Counted from the stretch's first letter, positions 27,001-35,265 are shown. The stretch: 64,000 nucleotides of DNA from an uncultured Deferribacteres bacterium (GCA_913009825.1 CAJVYQ010000012.1:1-64000); one strand, 5' to 3'. A program made the numbers and translations. Notes: generated by a model from the letters alone, not told the origin.

Positions 27001-28216
27001 CTTTGCCGCCCGGTTGCTAAACGCTTTGGGATTGAATGGTAGTAAAATTACCATTGAAAAAGAACGCCTAGGCGCCTTTAAAGAATACAAAGAAAAAATC
27101 AATACCATTTTGCAGCATATTCAGCGATTAGAACAAATGATCGGAAAATTAGCGCAGCGCCCGCAGATTTTTTTGGATATGGATGCTGTTCGTAAGGCTT
27201 TTGGTAAAATTCAGGAAATTGACTGGGACAAGCTCAACATTAGCAACCATGCTCAGTTTGGCAGTATTGAATCGTTTAACGAGCGACTTCCCAGGATAAC
27301 CATTGCTCTCGATGAAATAACCAATTTATCCGCAGCCCTGCAAGATTATGATGAACACATTCACGATGCCATTCTTTATATGGAAGATGCTTTAAAATTA
27401 TTAGCGGGAAATGCGATTCTGGTAACGGACGAACAAAAGCTGAAAACCTTGCAGGATTTTCATGATGAAGTGAAATTGATTTGCAGTGATTTTTCTTCAT
27501 TCGTTGACCGCGGACAGCGCAATCCTATTCGCGGTAAGATTCAGCAGTTTAAAAAAAGTTATATGTATGATTTCTATTTACCGGCGCATGAAAAATATGT
27601 GGGCAAAAAAGTAAATTGGACGGCATTAGATACTTTCCCACAAAATGAAACGTTTAAAAAACTCACGTTGTTTAAACAACTCAACTGCATTAACAGCGCT
27701 CTCTTTGATCAGATGGTCATCAAATGGAATGATTTGAAACAATATCAATGTTTGAACACCAATTTGGAAGAAAACCTGCAAAACAACGTACGCTGTCCGC
27801 GCTGTTTGTTTCCTGTTCATCAGGGCGCCTATGCCACCATTCCTGCAACACTTGAACGTATTGAAGACGAATTGGATGATTTGTACAAATCCTACGAAAA
27901 AACAGTTTTACATGAAATGCGCGCTTACCGCGATAATATTCAGTATCTGGATAGTAAACAGGAAAAACAAATGGTGGAAGCCATTCTGAAGGAGCAAAAA
28001 CTTCCGCTAATGCTCACACCGCATATGGTGCGGACCATCAATAAATTATTTAAAGAGATTGATGTGGTGGAAATAGACCGGGAGACGCTGATCAAAACAT
28101 TGTTCCCCAACCAGGAAATGACGACCATTGAAGAATTGCGGAAAAGTTTTTTTGCTGTGCTTGAAGAATTGAAAAAGAATAAAGATGAAAACAGTATTCG
28201 CATAAAACTGAAATAG
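24002..28216 (+). CDS. brxC: BREX type 3 ATPase: BrxF-like domain fused to BrxC (DUF6079-like)
   Basis: 1404 aa, ATG with AGGAG upstream. Residues ~1-150 resemble the separate small BREX-3 protein BrxF: QADALRFKLLAILG, a beta-strand ending in NIILTNASILYHDMFLKTSP, then SRNKNCVLFLEDE. The position of its P-loop reads GRNESKKKH, so Walker A is lost. From residue ~183 (LFQFNQIKDVVDID) the protein follows BrxC/PglY, with Walker A GNYGSGKSH near 244-252 and Walker B LLVAIDEIS near 350-358. Long helical regions follow, and a CPRC half-finger lies near 1262. BrxC is the large ATPase required for BREX phage defence. The gene heads the operon; pglX follows 41 bp on. The family call is confident; the fusion call rests on remembered BrxF sequence features. 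Confidence 0.75.
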   Translation: MNTSLSSLLIQADALRFKLLAILGRNESKKKHIISQLKKDGWTLVDVEAELLSIRKELEQEGNEADIELGLKIKEWFNSKPNNIILTNASILYHDMFLKTSPIGAFKYNSRNKNCVLFLEDEKKLGSRIYYSTVGKSDYYDREINDIRLVNIEDVDIDESNAYSLASESASNIAEKSANFVDGIGSLFQFNQIKDVVDIDSDLIEENKIRELVRSYIISESLEKQIIEFFENVQKPTHNGRTVIGNYGSGKSHLVGFLVSLVENPDLTGSITNENIKQKVKELNHQFFTVQFELGASQVPLKRWFYGKVRKQLKQKYNIEIPVFHEKKDFDDKENIIRIMEIVKQNNPTAGLLVAIDEISDFLATRQKEEMKADLQFLRVIGQVCQDQDFMFVGSMQEDVFTSPKFKDVASEIGRVGERFQNIIIHKEDVKQVISKRIVPKSNGQRHTLEEKFKPFAEKIDQVSRNIDDYIDLFPLTPFIIELFSDLPYFEKRGVIQFAMSEIKYILKKPFPYFITFDKIYDLLENNPNKRNLEEIYELAKAMDILKQKISLLESKYQNDALKVVKGLAVYSLWNKQERGAAAKELANNLMLLPQNKHFSAADNIGLIVKKIREVTEGEYIKINKDKSSGIEYFRFDTKAGMDPEQKIEQKAASVSNDELEHELFVQLKDILELEPYNGYPDVFEDESVWQSVKSFRIGFVMFVKKGFNIPELPPRGYAIIFVSPFVEGFKQAISKNQFVIKLHLEGVENIELLKEIVAINNLINNNFQKSVMAKKLQGRIEGYSIGQTNNTGFKYRLSKLLMYHSETSLNGKNYSIKKVIGRDHASVLEIVEELKTALFDNLFNQNYPLHPNYPIQLSSRNIENSLSSIANELTRGNFTGLGRNSKFFLQSLDLLDAQEYPDLSHSKIAQNILDILKKKPKQVTDIDKEIVKPLQAPDYGLETEVVYLFLIAMTVLGKIYLQAKGGDRIDINNIREKVKSLAAFETIAYARLQENYSYDFAARLLNALGLNGSKITIEKERLGAFKEYKEKINTILQHIQRLEQMIGKLAQRPQIFLDMDAVRKAFGKIQEIDWDKLNISNHAQFGSIESFNERLPRITIALDEITNLSAALQDYDEHIHDAILYMEDALKLLAGNAILVTDEQKLKTLQDFHDEVKLICSDFSSFVDRGQRNPIRGKIQQFKKSYMYDFYLPAHEKYVGKKVNWTALDTFPQNETFKKLTLFKQLNCINSALFDQMVIKWNDLKQYQCLNTNLEENLQNNVRCPRCLFPVHQGAYATIPATLERIEDELDDLYKSYEKTVLHEMRAYRDNIQYLDSKQEKQMVEAILKEQKLPLMLTPHMVRTINKLFKEIDVVEIDRETLIKTLFPNQEMTTIEELRKSFFAVLEELKKNKDENSIRIKLK

Positions 28217-28257
28217 CAATGACAGACTGGATATAATTACAACGGAGATGGAAGCAT

Positions 28258-30888
28258 ATGAAAAACCCCACAAAACCACTCAAAAAATTACTCGATTCCA
28301 TACGCAATATCGAAGGCTTTCCCATTGGCAAAGACGAAGACATTTTAGCTCTGTCCGATCCGCCGTATTACACGGCCTGCCCCAATCCGTATATTAACGA
28401 TTTTATTGAGGAACACGGCAAGCCCCTTCGACGAGCTCAGGGCAACGCATACGACGAAGCAACCGACGATTACCACCGCGAACCCTTTGTGGGCGACGTG
28501 AGCGAAGGCAAGAACGACCCCATTTACAACGCCCATTCTTACCACACCAAGGTGCCGCATAAAGCCATTATGAAATACATCGAGCATTACACCGAAGAAG
28601 GCGACATTGTGTTTGACGGCTTTTGCGGCACGGGCATGACCGGCGTGGCCGCACAACTGTTAAACCGTAAAGCCATTTTATCTGACCTGTCGCCCATTGC
28701 CACCTTTATTGCCTACAACTACAACAAAAAAGTGGATGTGGCCGAATTTGAACGCGAAGCCAACCGTATTTTACAGGAAGTGGAAGACGAATGCGGCTGG
28801 ATGTACGAGACCAACCATGTTCCCGCTGTCATTTCGAGGAGCGAAGCGACGAGAAATCTTTCCACCGAACAGGAGAAGATGCCTCCCCCGAATGCTCTTG
28901 GACAAAATGACAAGATGGATAATAATAAGACTGTTGAAGGCGTGCAAATGAATGCCTTTGGTAAAGATGAAAAAATAGGCAAGGGCAAAATAAACTACAC
29001 CGTCTGGTCGGACGTGTTCATTTGCCCCTATTGCGGAGAAGAAATTGTCTTCTGGGAGGTGGCGGTGGATAAAGAAGCCGGCAGCGTAAAAAAAGAATTT
29101 GCTTGCTCACAGTGTAACGCCACAATAACAAAAAGAGACTGCCAACGAGCCACAGTCACTTTTTTTGATGCTGCCATTGGACAGGAAGTAACGCAAACTA
29201 AACAGGTGCCGGTGCTCATTAAATACACCTACAACGGCAAACGCTACGAAAAAACGCCCGACGCCGATGATGTGGCTTTGATCAAAAAGATTGAAGAAAG
29301 CGAAATCCCCTATTGGTTCCCGACAAATCCAATGATGAATCAGGGCGAAAGATGGGGCGATACATGGCGGAAAGGATACCATTTTGGCATTACCCATGTG
29401 CATCATTTTTATACGAAGAGGAATTTGTGGGTATTTTCTAAACTATTTAAAGAAGGTGAAAAAATTAAATTTATATTAACATCTTTTTCAGATAGACATA
29501 TTGTTTTGAGAAATAGATTTTTATTAACAGGTCCAACTCGACCATTATCTGGTACGCTCTATATACCAACATTAAAAACAGAAGTAAACGTAATAAATAT
29601 TTTTAAAAGGAAAATTAATGATATAATAAAATCTTATAATTCTTATTATGTAAAAGAAAATCTTGTAATTATCTCAACTAATTCACTTACAAAAACAAGT
29701 ATAAAGAAAAATTCAATTGATTACATTTTTATTGACCCCCCATTTGGGGAAAATATAATGTATTCTGAATTAAATTTTGTAAATGAATCATGGTTAAAAG
29801 TTTGTACTAATAATACTAAAGAAGCAATTATTAATGATACACAAAAAAAAGATATAGATGAATATGGTATATTAATGATAAATTCTTTAAAGGAATGTTA
29901 TAGAATTTTAAAACCAAATAGATGGATAACTATTGAATTTCATAATACTAGTAATAAGATTTGGAATCTAATACAAAATTGTGTGACAAAAGCAGGTTTT
30001 GTTATTTCAAATGTAAGCATATTAGATAAAAAGCATGGAGGAATTCAACCGGTAGGAGCAAATTATGCTAATAAAGACTTAGTCATTTCCGCTTACAAAC
30101 CCAAACAGAGTTTTGAACGGCGCTTTTTGGAGCAAACCGGCGCCGGGCTGGAGGAAGAATTTATCCGCATGCATCTGTCTCATTTGCCGGCGGAGCCGTC
30201 CATCGAGCGCACCGAGCAGATGCTCTATTCCAAACTGTTGGCCTATTACGTGCAGCGCGGCTACGCGGTTAAATACGACGCCAAAACCTTTTACAAAATG
30301 CTGCACCATCATTTTAAGGAAGAAGACGGCTACTGGTTCAATGCCGATCAGTTGGCCGCTTACCGTGAATACAAGAAAAAACTCAAATTGGAAGGCCTTG
30401 CCGATGTAAAACAGGGACAGTTGAGCCTGTTCGTGTGCGATGAAAAATCGGCTTTGCAATGGCTGTATGTTTTTCTGGATAGAGGGAAGGATTTAAAAAC
30501 TACCCATCCGGCTTTTACTAAAGTATCCAATATCAGCGGCGATCAGGTGCCGGATTTAAAAGAACTGTTAGAAGATAATTTTATCCGCGAAGGCGACGCC
30601 TACCGCCGTCCAAAATCGGAAGAAGAGAAGACGAGCATCATTCAAAAACGGGAAAAAGATTTGTTACGAGAATTTGAGTCGTTATTGTTGCAGGCCAAAG
30701 CGTCGCAAAAGAAAATCAAGGAATGCCGCAAACAGGCCGTGCTGTTTGGTTTTGAGCATTGCTATAAGAATAACCGTTTTCAGGATATTCTCACTTTGGC
30801 CAAACGCCTGGACAAACGCATCATCGAGAACGATGCGGAAATCAATGATTTTATCGAAGTGGCCGAGTTGAAGGTGGAGGGATTTTAA
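28258..30888 (+). CDS. pglX: BREX type 3 adenine-specific DNA methyltransferase PglX
   Basis: 876 aa; GGAGATGGAAG precedes the ATG. Family features: SDPPYYTACPNPYINDF near 33-49, VSEGKNDPIYNAHSYHTKVPHK, the SAM-binding motif FDGFCGTGMTG near 120-130, a zinc ribbon CPYC ... CSQC near 256-286, and the catalytic DPPF at 493-496. Motif I lies before motif IV with the ribbon between. In BREX this enzyme marks host DNA so that phage DNA is told apart. Two short segments look like translated interspersed repeats (LRRAQGNA near 56-63; VISRSEATRNLSTEQ near 191-205), both in frame. Bases ~29425-30087, coding residues ~390-610, are far more AT-rich than either side and look recombined in. Whether the enzyme still works is open. 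Confidence 0.85.
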   Translation: MKNPTKPLKKLLDSIRNIEGFPIGKDEDILALSDPPYYTACPNPYINDFIEEHGKPLRRAQGNAYDEATDDYHREPFVGDVSEGKNDPIYNAHSYHTKVPHKAIMKYIEHYTEEGDIVFDGFCGTGMTGVAAQLLNRKAILSDLSPIATFIAYNYNKKVDVAEFEREANRILQEVEDECGWMYETNHVPAVISRSEATRNLSTEQEKMPPPNALGQNDKMDNNKTVEGVQMNAFGKDEKIGKGKINYTVWSDVFICPYCGEEIVFWEVAVDKEAGSVKKEFACSQCNATITKRDCQRATVTFFDAAIGQEVTQTKQVPVLIKYTYNGKRYEKTPDADDVALIKKIEESEIPYWFPTNPMMNQGERWGDTWRKGYHFGITHVHHFYTKRNLWVFSKLFKEGEKIKFILTSFSDRHIVLRNRFLLTGPTRPLSGTLYIPTLKTEVNVINIFKRKINDIIKSYNSYYVKENLVIISTNSLTKTSIKKNSIDYIFIDPPFGENIMYSELNFVNESWLKVCTNNTKEAIINDTQKKDIDEYGILMINSLKECYRILKPNRWITIEFHNTSNKIWNLIQNCVTKAGFVISNVSILDKKHGGIQPVGANYANKDLVISAYKPKQSFERRFLEQTGAGLEEEFIRMHLSHLPAEPSIERTEQMLYSKLLAYYVQRGYAVKYDAKTFYKMLHHHFKEEDGYWFNADQLAAYREYKKKLKLEGLADVKQGQLSLFVCDEKSALQWLYVFLDRGKDLKTTHPAFTKVSNISGDQVPDLKELLEDNFIREGDAYRRPKSEEEKTSIIQKREKDLLREFESLLLQAKASQKKIKECRKQAVLFGFEHCYKNNRFQDILTLAKRLDKRIIENDAEINDFIEVAELKVEGF

Positions 30889-30904
30889 TGGGCGTAGGTA
30901 TGGG

Positions 30905-31140
30905 CATCCCTATTTTGTCATTCCGAGGGACGCTCACCCACCGTGTCATTTCGACGATCCCGCTTTAGCAGGAGAGGAGAAATCTGATCACTCAGGAATG
31001 AAAGATTTCTCGCTACGTTCGAAATAACAAGATGACGCAGTCATTCCGAGGAGTCAGCGACGAGGGATATTTCTACGGAAAGGGAAAAGGATTTCTCGTC
31101 TCGAGGACTCGGGGCTCGAAATAACTGTTATTCCGATTCA
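30905..31140. repeat. Two tandem interspersed repeat units after pglX
   Basis: The gap 30889-31233 holds two units of the same repeat. The first runs from GTCATTTCGACGATCC to CTACGTTCGAAATAAC, with inner GAGGAGAAATCT and AGATTTCTCG arms that can pair. The second runs from GTCATTCCGAGGAGTCAGCG to GGGCTCGAAATAAC. No gene is visible. It marks the left edge of the RloA/RloB insert. Confidence 0.7.
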
Positions 31141-31233
31141 AACGAAATATTCTTCTTGCATCTTCTTTTTTATTTTTATATTTTAGCTTAAAGTGAAATT
31201 ATCACCAAAACAAACAATATAAAGGTAAAATAC

Positions 31234-32586
31234 ATGTTAATTCGTTATTCAGTCGAGAATTATTTGTGCTTTAATAAAAGAGCGGAGTTTTCTATGATTC
31301 CCGGGAAAGGCAGGTTATTGCCGACTCATCGAATAAAGGGGAAAAATACCACGGATATCGATGCGCTTAAGCTTGCTTTGATTTATGGGGCAAATGCTTC
31401 CGGGAAATCCAGTTTAATTAAATCTATGAATTTTGCTAAAAATTTTATCTTACAAGGTGTTAAAGTCGAGAGCAATATTCCCCTTCGTAAATTTAAACTA
31501 TCAAAAAAGGCCGAGACCAGTCCGAGTCGCTTTGAATTTGAATTTAAAATAAATGGTTTTAGCTATGCATACGGATTTTTAGCAGATTATGATAAAGTTA
31601 GCGAAGAATGGCTTTATCAGATTACAAAATTTTCTGAAAAGGCCATATTTGAAAGAATGATTTTAGAAAACAATAAAACAAAAATTAAATTCCCGGGAAT
31701 ACGGTTTAAATCGAAAGAAGAAAAACAGTTTTTAGATTTTGTTGCTTTAGGCACCAGGCCCAATAAACTTTTTTTAACAGAATGTCTGGAAAGAAATGTG
31801 TCTGCCAATGTTCGGGGAATAGAAGCTATTACAGATACATTAAATTGGTTTGGCAATAAACTGACAATCATCTTTCCCGATTCAAAATTTCAGGGATTGG
31901 AATTTGAATTCGAAAAAAGCAGTAAGTTAGCGGAAGAATTTAGAAAGTATATGAAAATCTTCGATACGGGTATTGATGACATTGAATTAAAACCAATTGA
32001 TTTTGATAAAATAAAAGATATTCCGGAGGAAATAAGGAATGACATTATCGGCAGGTTGAAAACCAATAGTAAAACAATTATTTCCAATAAGGCTAATAAT
32101 ATTACATATACTTTATATAAAGATAAAAAAAATAATGTAAAGGTTTTCAGGCTTAATAGTAAACACAAAGTAGTTGATAATGACGATTATGCATATTTTG
32201 AAATTAATGAAGAATCCGATGGCACGCAGAGGTTAATCGATTTAATCCCTGCATTAATAGACCTTTTCAAAGACAACAAAGTCTTTGTAATTGATGAATT
32301 GGATAGGAGCTTACATCCGAATTTGTCAGCATCTTTTATTGATATTTTTTTAAATGCTACAACTGGGGTTGCAAGTCAGTTAATTGTCACAACCCATGAA
32401 TCGAGCCTGTTAAACCTTCGCAAGGTTAGAAAAGATGAAATCTGGTTCATTGAAAAAAATAAAAAAGGTGAGGCGGAGTTATTCTCTTTGGAAGAGTTTA
32501 AACCGAGATTTGACAAAGAGATTCGCAAAAATTATTTGGTAGGGCGTTTTGGCGCGGTTCCTTCGATTTCATTACATCAGGATTAA
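31234..32586 (+). CDS. OLD/RloA-like AAA ATPase (AbiLi-like)
   Basis: 450 aa. The N-terminal LIRYSVENYLCFNKRAEFSM is the typical entry strand of ABC-like AAA_15/AAA_21 ATPases. Walker A is GANASGKSS at residues ~52-60. Walker B is FVIDELDRSLHP near 350, with the downstream TTHESSLL switch histidine. Genes of this type pair with RloB proteins, and such a pair was described as the lactococcal abortive-infection system AbiL. Here the RloB gene follows after 22 bp. The role is probably sensing phage and controlling the RloB nuclease-like partner. The pair is inserted between BREX pglX and brxHII, on the same strand, with repeats on both sides. Confidence 0.8.
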   Translation: MLIRYSVENYLCFNKRAEFSMIPGKGRLLPTHRIKGKNTTDIDALKLALIYGANASGKSSLIKSMNFAKNFILQGVKVESNIPLRKFKLSKKAETSPSRFEFEFKINGFSYAYGFLADYDKVSEEWLYQITKFSEKAIFERMILENNKTKIKFPGIRFKSKEEKQFLDFVALGTRPNKLFLTECLERNVSANVRGIEAITDTLNWFGNKLTIIFPDSKFQGLEFEFEKSSKLAEEFRKYMKIFDTGIDDIELKPIDFDKIKDIPEEIRNDIIGRLKTNSKTIISNKANNITYTLYKDKKNNVKVFRLNSKHKVVDNDDYAYFEINEESDGTQRLIDLIPALIDLFKDNKVFVIDELDRSLHPNLSASFIDIFLNATTGVASQLIVTTHESSLLNLRKVRKDEIWFIEKNKKGEAELFSLEEFKPRFDKEIRKNYLVGRFGAVPSISLHQD

Positions 32587-32608
32587 CAATTGCACAAAGA
32601 GAATTGAT

Positions 32609-33265
32609 ATGGGAAGAGAAAGAAGAGAATTTAAACGCCCTTCGTTTAAGCGTGATGTAAATAAACTATTTGTTATTGCAACGGAAGGCCAAAAAACCGA
32701 AAAGGTATATTTCGAAGGATTGATTTCAGAAAATCCGCATCCAAAGACCAAAATATATATGGAAATACTACCAAAACTTGATTCAAAGAGTTCACCGAGT
32801 GCGGTGTTAAGAATGTTAGATTCTTTTAGAAAGGAATTCCTTCTTCGCAATGGTGATGAATTATGGATGGTCATTGACAGGGATAAGCAAAGCTGGCAAG
32901 TTTCTGAAATCAGTGAAATAGCCCAAATGGTATCTCAGAAAAAATATTATCTTGCATTAAGCAATCCTGCCTTTGAGGTATGGTTGTTATTGCATGTAAA
33001 GGATGTCAATGAATATTCCCCGGCTGAGATTCAGGAATTATTTGCGAATAGTCGAACAGGGTCCAGAACAAGATTGGAACGGGAATTGGTTCGGATATGT
33101 GGCAGCTACAATAAAATCAAGCCGAACTTAGGCCATTTTTTACCTAATGTTAGGACAGCTATATCGCGGGCCGAGATCTTAGTCAGAGATCCAAGTGAAA
33201 GATGGCCGGATTATTTTGGCACTCATGTGTTTAAATTGGTAAAGAAACTAATCAACATAAACTAA
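32609..33265 (+). CDS. RloB-family TOPRIM-like nuclease candidate (AbiLii-like)
   Basis: 218 aa from the ATG at 32609. The open frame extends upstream to 32549, but that would overlap the ATPase gene and add 20 residues with no similarity. Family features: KLFVIATEGQKTEKVYFEGL (a TOPRIM-like Glu), ELWMVIDRDKQSW (the D-x-D region), NPAFEVWLLLH and a basic C-terminus. TOPRIM-fold proteins of the OLD group cut nucleic acid, and RloB is thought to be the effector of its ATPase partner. The ribosome site (AAAGAGAA) is weak, so translation may be coupled to the preceding gene. Confidence 0.78.
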   Translation: MGRERREFKRPSFKRDVNKLFVIATEGQKTEKVYFEGLISENPHPKTKIYMEILPKLDSKSSPSAVLRMLDSFRKEFLLRNGDELWMVIDRDKQSWQVSEISEIAQMVSQKKYYLALSNPAFEVWLLLHVKDVNEYSPAEIQELFANSRTGSRTRLERELVRICGSYNKIKPNLGHFLPNVRTAISRAEILVRDPSERWPDYFGTHVFKLVKKLININ

Positions 33266-33339
33266 TGAAGAGTTCTTCATTCCGATAAATTGAGATTCTA
33301 AATGACATAATGGGGTGTGGATATTTTCCACCAATGTCC

Positions 33340-33450
33340 CATTCCTTGTCATTTAGACGAACGAAGTGAGGATAAATCTTTCCACTACAAAAGACTAAGA
33401 TTTCTCGCTTACCTTCGAAATGACAGTACGCATTTTGTCATGCCAGAATC
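33340..33450. repeat. Interspersed repeat between RloB and AbiEi
   Basis: One palindromic unit: TGTCATTTAGACGAACGAAG on the left, AGATTTCTCGCTTACC and TTCGAAATGACAG on the right, with pairing inner arms GGATAAATCTTTCC/AAGATTTCTCGC. It is the same family as the units after pglX and before brxHII. A short extra TTTTGTCATGCC follows. No gene is seen in 33266-33486. Confidence 0.65.
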
Positions 33451-33486
33451 ATAACAACGAGGAATCTTGAATGATAAAAAAAACTT

Positions 33487-33530
33487 GTTAAAAACGCATA
33501 CATTCATTAATTTGTGTGTGCACTTTTAAC
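33487..33530 (+). promoter_or_regulatory. Putative AbiEi operator (inverted repeat)
   Basis: GTTAAAAACGCATA (33487-33500) and TGTGCACTTTTAAC (33517-33530) are inverted repeats matching at 11 of 14 positions, 16 bp apart, ending right at the ATG. The third AbiEi gene has the same layout at 43439-43482. AbiEi proteins are known to repress their own operons by binding inverted repeats, so this is the likely autoregulatory site. Confidence 0.6.
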
Positions 33531-34157
33531 ATGAGGCAAATTGTGAGTACCGACGAAGTAGTAAAACTATTCAAACAGCATCACTATTATCTGAGATCAG
33601 GGCAGCTTGCCAAATATAAAGTTCATACATCCCTTATTCGCAAAATGCTGGACAGCGGTCAACTGGAAAAGATAAAGCGCGGCCTGTACCGCCTGCCGGT
33701 TGCAACGATTCCCGAGCATGAGAATTTCACTTTTGATTATTTCGATGCAGCCGTAGCCGTTCCCAAAGGCATTTTTTGTTTGGCAACGGCTCTATATTAT
33801 TATGGTTTGTCCACGCAACGGCCTGCCGTATTTGATATGGCCATTCCGCGCACACAGCGTACTCCAAAAATATACACCGTTTCCGTCCGTTTTTACCGTT
33901 TTCTTGAGCCGTATTATTCCTATGGCGTGGAGGAAATACAGACCGAATTGGCGCCGTTGAGAATCTATAACAGGGAAAAATCCATTTGCGACGCCTTTCG
34001 CCAGCGACGCATCATCGGTGAAGATATTGCCTTGGAAAGCCTGAACGCCTATCTGAAACAGGGTAAAAAAAATATTAACAAATTGCTCAAAATGGCCGCA
34101 TTCTGCAAAATCAAACATATCATTGAACCGGTCGTCAAAGCCATGGTCGGATTTTAG
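33531..34157 (+). CDS. abiEi: AbiEi-like antitoxin/autorepressor
   Basis: 208 aa from the ATG at 33531; an in-frame GTG at 33516 lies inside the operator and is less likely. The N-terminal winged-helix domain (QLAKYKVHTSLIRKMLDSGQLEKIKRGLYRL) and the AbiEi C-terminal domain (IFCLATALYYYGLSTQRP, REKSICDAFRQR, IIEPVVKAM) are both complete. AbiEi represses the operon and counteracts the AbiEii toxin, a type IV toxin-antitoxin and phage-exclusion pair. The toxin gene follows after one base. Its closest relative in the window is the orphan copy at 43499-44113. Confidence 0.88.
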   Translation: MRQIVSTDEVVKLFKQHHYYLRSGQLAKYKVHTSLIRKMLDSGQLEKIKRGLYRLPVATIPEHENFTFDYFDAAVAVPKGIFCLATALYYYGLSTQRPAVFDMAIPRTQRTPKIYTVSVRFYRFLEPYYSYGVEEIQTELAPLRIYNREKSICDAFRQRRIIGEDIALESLNAYLKQGKKNINKLLKMAAFCKIKHIIEPVVKAMVGF

Positions 34158-34158
34158 C

Positions 34159-34977
34159 ATGGCAAAAAGACCGGTGAAAAATATTGAGGCGTCGATTCGG
34201 GCCAGGCTGTTGAATCTTTCCCAAAAGACCGGCGAGAACTATAACGCTGTTTTGCTGCGTTTTTTTCAGGAACGTTTTCTCGCCCGGCTTGGCAACTCTG
34301 CCTATCGCGAACATTTTGTACTCAAAGGCGGATTATTGCTTTTAACGCGGTATATCACCACATTCCGGCCAACGGTTGATATCGATATGCTCGGCATCGC
34401 CATTGCCAATGATCCCGAACATTTGTCAGCGGTCCTAAAAGAAATTGCCGGACTGGTATTGAACGATGGCATTCGTTTTGATACGGATACAATCAATTAT
34501 AAGATAATTAAAGAAGATGCTGAATATGAAGGGTTACGTTTTACTTTTGATGTTTTTCTTGGTGTCATAAGATCGCGTATACAACTTGACATTGGCTTTG
34601 GCGATAAAGTTCCCACGGTATTTTCAAAGAGCACTCTGCCGCCGCTGCTTCCGGATTTACCGGCGCCTGAATTATTGTGTTACCCGCTGGAATCCGTGAT
34701 TGCCGAGAAATTTCAAGCGATTGTATATCTTGGCTTTGCGACCAGTCGTATGAAAGATTTTTTTGATATTTTGTTCCTGGCGGAAAATAACGTGTTTCAG
34801 TTAAACAGACTCAAATCTGCGCTTGATACAACATTTTCAAGCAGAGAAACCGCTATGGAAAGCCGTTATTTTATTTATCAACAGGAGTATATTTCAGAAA
34901 AAGATAAACTCTGGAAACCGTTTTTAAAAAAGATTGGTCGTCATGAATCTTCTGATTTTTCACAGGTCGTTACTTAA
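34159..34977 (+). CDS. abiEii: AbiEii nucleotidyltransferase toxin
   Basis: 272 aa from the ATG at 34159; the longer frame from 34123 would overlap abiEi. The nucleotidyltransferase core is intact: VLKGGLLLLTRY then TVDIDMLG with the D-x-D metal site, and later PLESVIAEKFQAIVYLG and RMKDFFDILFLAE as in AbiEii/Tox proteins. The toxin transfers nucleotides to a cellular target, reported as tRNA acceptor stems for relatives, and stops growth on phage infection. This is the only full-length AbiEii among the three abiE loci here, so it is the only locus likely to be a working pair. Confidence 0.88.
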   Translation: MAKRPVKNIEASIRARLLNLSQKTGENYNAVLLRFFQERFLARLGNSAYREHFVLKGGLLLLTRYITTFRPTVDIDMLGIAIANDPEHLSAVLKEIAGLVLNDGIRFDTDTINYKIIKEDAEYEGLRFTFDVFLGVIRSRIQLDIGFGDKVPTVFSKSTLPPLLPDLPAPELLCYPLESVIAEKFQAIVYLGFATSRMKDFFDILFLAENNVFQLNRLKSALDTTFSSRETAMESRYFIYQQEYISEKDKLWKPFLKKIGRHESSDFSQVVT

Positions 34978-35104
34978 ATTAAAGAATTTCTGGAGCCGGT
35001 AATAATGGCCAAAGAGAGTAATAAAAATCTAATATGGGATACAAAGGCTTGGAGTTGGAGAATTAATGCTTAATCCTAAAGTTTCTTGGGAACTCGATAT
35101 GATA

Positions 35105-35265
35105 CTCTGTATAAGAAATGACAATAGTGGGTCTGTCCTTGCGGGACGCCCACTTTTTGTCATTTTGACGAACGCCCTTATATCCTGTCAATTAGACGAA
35201 CGCGTGAGGAGAAATCTTAGCGCTTGGCAGGAAAGATATCTAGCTTCGCTCGAAACGACAAAGGG
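35105..35265. repeat. Interspersed repeat between AbiEii and brxHII
   Basis: AGTGGGTCTGTCC ... GGGACGCCCACTTTTTG forms a terminator-like hairpin near 35128-35160. It is followed by a repeat unit TGTCAATTAGACGAACG ... GGAGAAATCT ... TAGCTTCGCTCGAAACGAC of the same family as at 33340-33450. It marks the right edge of the insert in the BREX operon. An open frame across it looks like read-through, not a gene. Confidence 0.65.

Noticed and set aside
30905-31140. CRISPR array
   Set aside because: The repeats are few, palindromic, unevenly spaced and without unique spacers of equal size. No cas genes are present.
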